A stretch of 64,000 nucleotides of DNA from CAYMDP01 sp964389375 (GTDB taxonomy: Bacteria > Bdellovibrionota > Bdellovibrionia > Bdellovibrionales > UBA1609). The translations under genes and the position numbers were made by a program. The notes under the pieces were generated by a model. The model ran no database searches and had not been told where the DNA came from. It saw nothing but the letters and a program-made list of their open reading frames with translations. The stretch lies in the NCBI GenBank assembly GCA_964389375.1, contig CAYMDP010000001.1, positions 62,001 through 126,000 on the forward strand. The letters run 5' to 3'. Of the stretch, positions 63,401-64,000 are shown piece by piece; the first letter of the stretch is position 1; each line of letters begins with the position of its first letter.

Positions 63401-64000
63401 AGTACCGGGCAAGACAGTGTCACGACCCTAGGTCGCTCGCTTCTTGCCGCAGGTTGGTTAGTTCCGATGCAAAGATATACAACGAACGATTCGGCAAAGC
63501 TTCCAGATTCGTTTAACCAAATGTTAAACCAACAGACTTCATTCGATCTGAGTATCGTGGCTGTCTTGATTTCTGCGGTGGCCCCAGCGGCAGATTCTGG
63601 AGTGAAAGCCGACCACTTTCAAAGATTTACCGGAAATATTTTTGACTTCTTCTCTGGAACGAACACAGCGACTCGAGACGTATTCTTGCTTCCCGATGGA
63701 AATGTCTTTATTCGCGCGAATCGAATGTTCTTGTATCCAATTACAAAACTTAAGTTTTACTCTGGGACTTCATCTTATGTGATTGCCTACAAAATTTCCT
63801 ACACGCACGAAGTTGGCGACGAGCTTTACGAAGACAGTGTTAAGTTTTCTCTCAGCGAACTTCACGACCAAGTCACGGGAGCTTGTGTCGATGGGGTCGC
63901 GGGATCTGGACTTGCAAATTACTTTCAGTCTGGAAACACCAAATTTGAGGGCTTCTATATTCCTCCGCAAATTTCTACCGATTCTGGAAAAGAGTCAGAA
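60479..64000 (+). CDS. Very long metzincin-type lipoprotein, cut by the window end
   Basis: Open from GTG 60479 (AAGGAG 6 bases before) to the window edge; more than 1170 residues. Lipobox LTAC (Cys 33). The zinc motif HEIGHVLGLGH (H600-E-x-x-H604, H610) with a downstream Met-turn candidate (YSSVMGY) marks a metzincin protease. The N-terminal 600 residues and the region after 640 are unrecognised. Likely envelope or secreted protease; could serve predation or turnover. The 3' end is outside the window. Confidence 0.8.
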   Translation, partial: MKATLWQHLGRNPQGSKKRTFLIGLLSFALTACNAKLFNERPSETPAPSDERIEKSFFQDPSGKPKTFLCGWAPVSTRGEYGHYNTHLVHEMAHCNVEFEVTQNHLVGRMLNPSEPNNRGLYREVFRIPIQKHFYYEKDKDQYGRELNKFIENERSDWSARPMMKLNLSGMQTSEIMFGYGVDVTSVKEIEWDRENNFLGFTLSAKLPGNNWFSTEVQADYRVNFLKFDHDPSFKRVPYHQENSKYMNILHVMGIREEGIAPSYYVARWDFSKPQKMYVSGAPKHVQPLLLTAIEKWNQTFEKIGIVKKGQKAFEPVVKDLAHPFDLRYTNLTWVDDKRISAHAPLGIGMAHADVRNGKILWGSAVIYGGMIEKYVTAYAPTDSAASASSPAARVLPLMESLTQVPARFNIPQTFKSLDLGFKDRLVEEMLKLHGGDLAAKLNAQNVKNLKPQEVEALKKELDLLKQQWTAKSQGGTLPFERIVADLLQQVGRTSSDSDRQFSQNSVLKMMGFERQAKSEDYFLQANDSKRALLAKVAAEKNPEQQRRMLESYVPSASSVFLEEGRTFANMAGSWAASPAHKTRTLPEMFESVVVDLTLHEIGHVLGLGHQFKENILPKSGTVPSKLYESLKAKANEENHFTNYSSVMGYRHGKVEMMVPVKELAPGPHDELVLRYMYLGEYSTYDKESDQFKFFKVADGNGKIPLQTLDLQTKKSLPVAYFPACNDIEASLSADPFCNRWDRGSKAEEIVKSYFESLSDNLESNLYSLVGSSGDAMSAEWRLWGNALDHMSRVRLFYDEMRRRLRTEEKLKPLWERIRSSEEDLLAFSRGCTEGTENLSSTLKALFANEEIRDLCRANALAMNEFKFFLSLHESDYTRMDRSNRYASSGYLAGDGVRDYSHIFGSWYQLTNLPLKFTSLFNLTTSEPYAMGWGGMYYNYYYNGEEDRNLYRTLYPREYTQLIADAAKYNLTFASTGQDSVTTLGRSLLAAGWLVPMQRYTTNDSAKLPDSFNQMLNQQTSFDLSIVAVLISAVAPAADSGVKADHFQRFTGNIFDFFSGTNTATRDVFLLPDGNVFIRANRMFLYPITKLKFYSGTSSYVIAYKISYTHEVGDELYEDSVKFSLSELHDQVTGACVDGVAGSGLANYFQSGNTKFEGFYIPPQISTDSGKESE

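Overview
The window is a gene-dense piece of a Gram-negative genome of moderate GC. It looks like a member of the Bdellovibrionota, probably a Bdellovibrio-like predator. This is inferred from the combination of many lipobox proteins, a very long fibre protein ending in an intramolecular-chaperone (peptidase S74) domain, thrombospondin-repeat and collagen-like secreted proteins, an HNH/helix-bundle endonuclease of a type frequent in that group, a monomeric eukaryote-like NADP-isocitrate dehydrogenase, and frequent TTG/GTG starts. No rRNA or taxon-specific marker is present, so the assignment is not proven. A run of 100 N at 28248-28347 shows that the sequence is a draft scaffold.

Layout. 1-4.2 kb: the tail of a cobalamin-binding mutase subunit, an HD phosphohydrolase, a FadL-like porin and a site-2 protease. 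4.2-7.4 kb: scpA-scpB (chromosome condensation) and a small membrane protein. 7.6-12.6 kb: an FAD-dependent dehydrogenase, psd, and a ferredoxin / osmoprotectant-ABC operon. 12.8-15.3 kb: prfC and udk. 15.5-20 kb: a mono-haem lipoprotein, two low-complexity secreted proteins, and the retropepsin-like protease / rimK / aspartoacylase-like module. 20-28.8 kb: a surface-protein stretch with small lipoproteins, a Cys-rich secreted protein, a lipoprotein with four TSP1 modules plus vWA, and a collagen-like protein that contains the assembly gap. 29-32.6 kb: a GspE/PilB-type ATPase with two N-terminal cyclic-nucleotide-binding-like domains, overlapping an SH3b/barrel protein. 32.8 kb: initiator tRNA-Met. 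33-38.3 kb: dgt, an HNH endonuclease, ppk2, kdsC and kdsA. 38.3-42.4 kb: a LysR regulator, small unknowns, and a compact group of an unknown protein, a haem-oxygenase-like di-iron protein and a GNAT-fold acyltransferase-like protein, followed by an XRE regulator. 42.8-47 kb: a CHASE-like histidine kinase converging on a kinase / HD-GYP response-regulator pair (c-di-GMP turnover). 47-50.3 kb: a nucleoside deaminase, two small secreted proteins and a Na/Pi cotransporter. 50.4-56 kb: the giant fibre gene with an upstream lipoprotein. 56-64 kb: a lipoprotein hydrolase, an AmpG-like permease, icd, and a very long metzincin-type lipoprotein that runs off the end.

Gene ends are packed tightly; several convergent pairs overlap by 4-17 bases. 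Where convergent or tandem genes are separated, the gap often holds a very long, nearly perfect hairpin. Some of these hairpins share an outer arm (AGGTAACAGTTCCCTTTTCC) while their inner arms differ, so they look like a dispersed modular family and not ordinary terminators. The most interesting candidates are this hairpin family, the cyclic-nucleotide-domain secretion ATPase, the fibre/TSP1/collagen-like surface set, the unknown protein / di-iron / GNAT cluster, and a palindromic element that also sits inside the HNH coding region.
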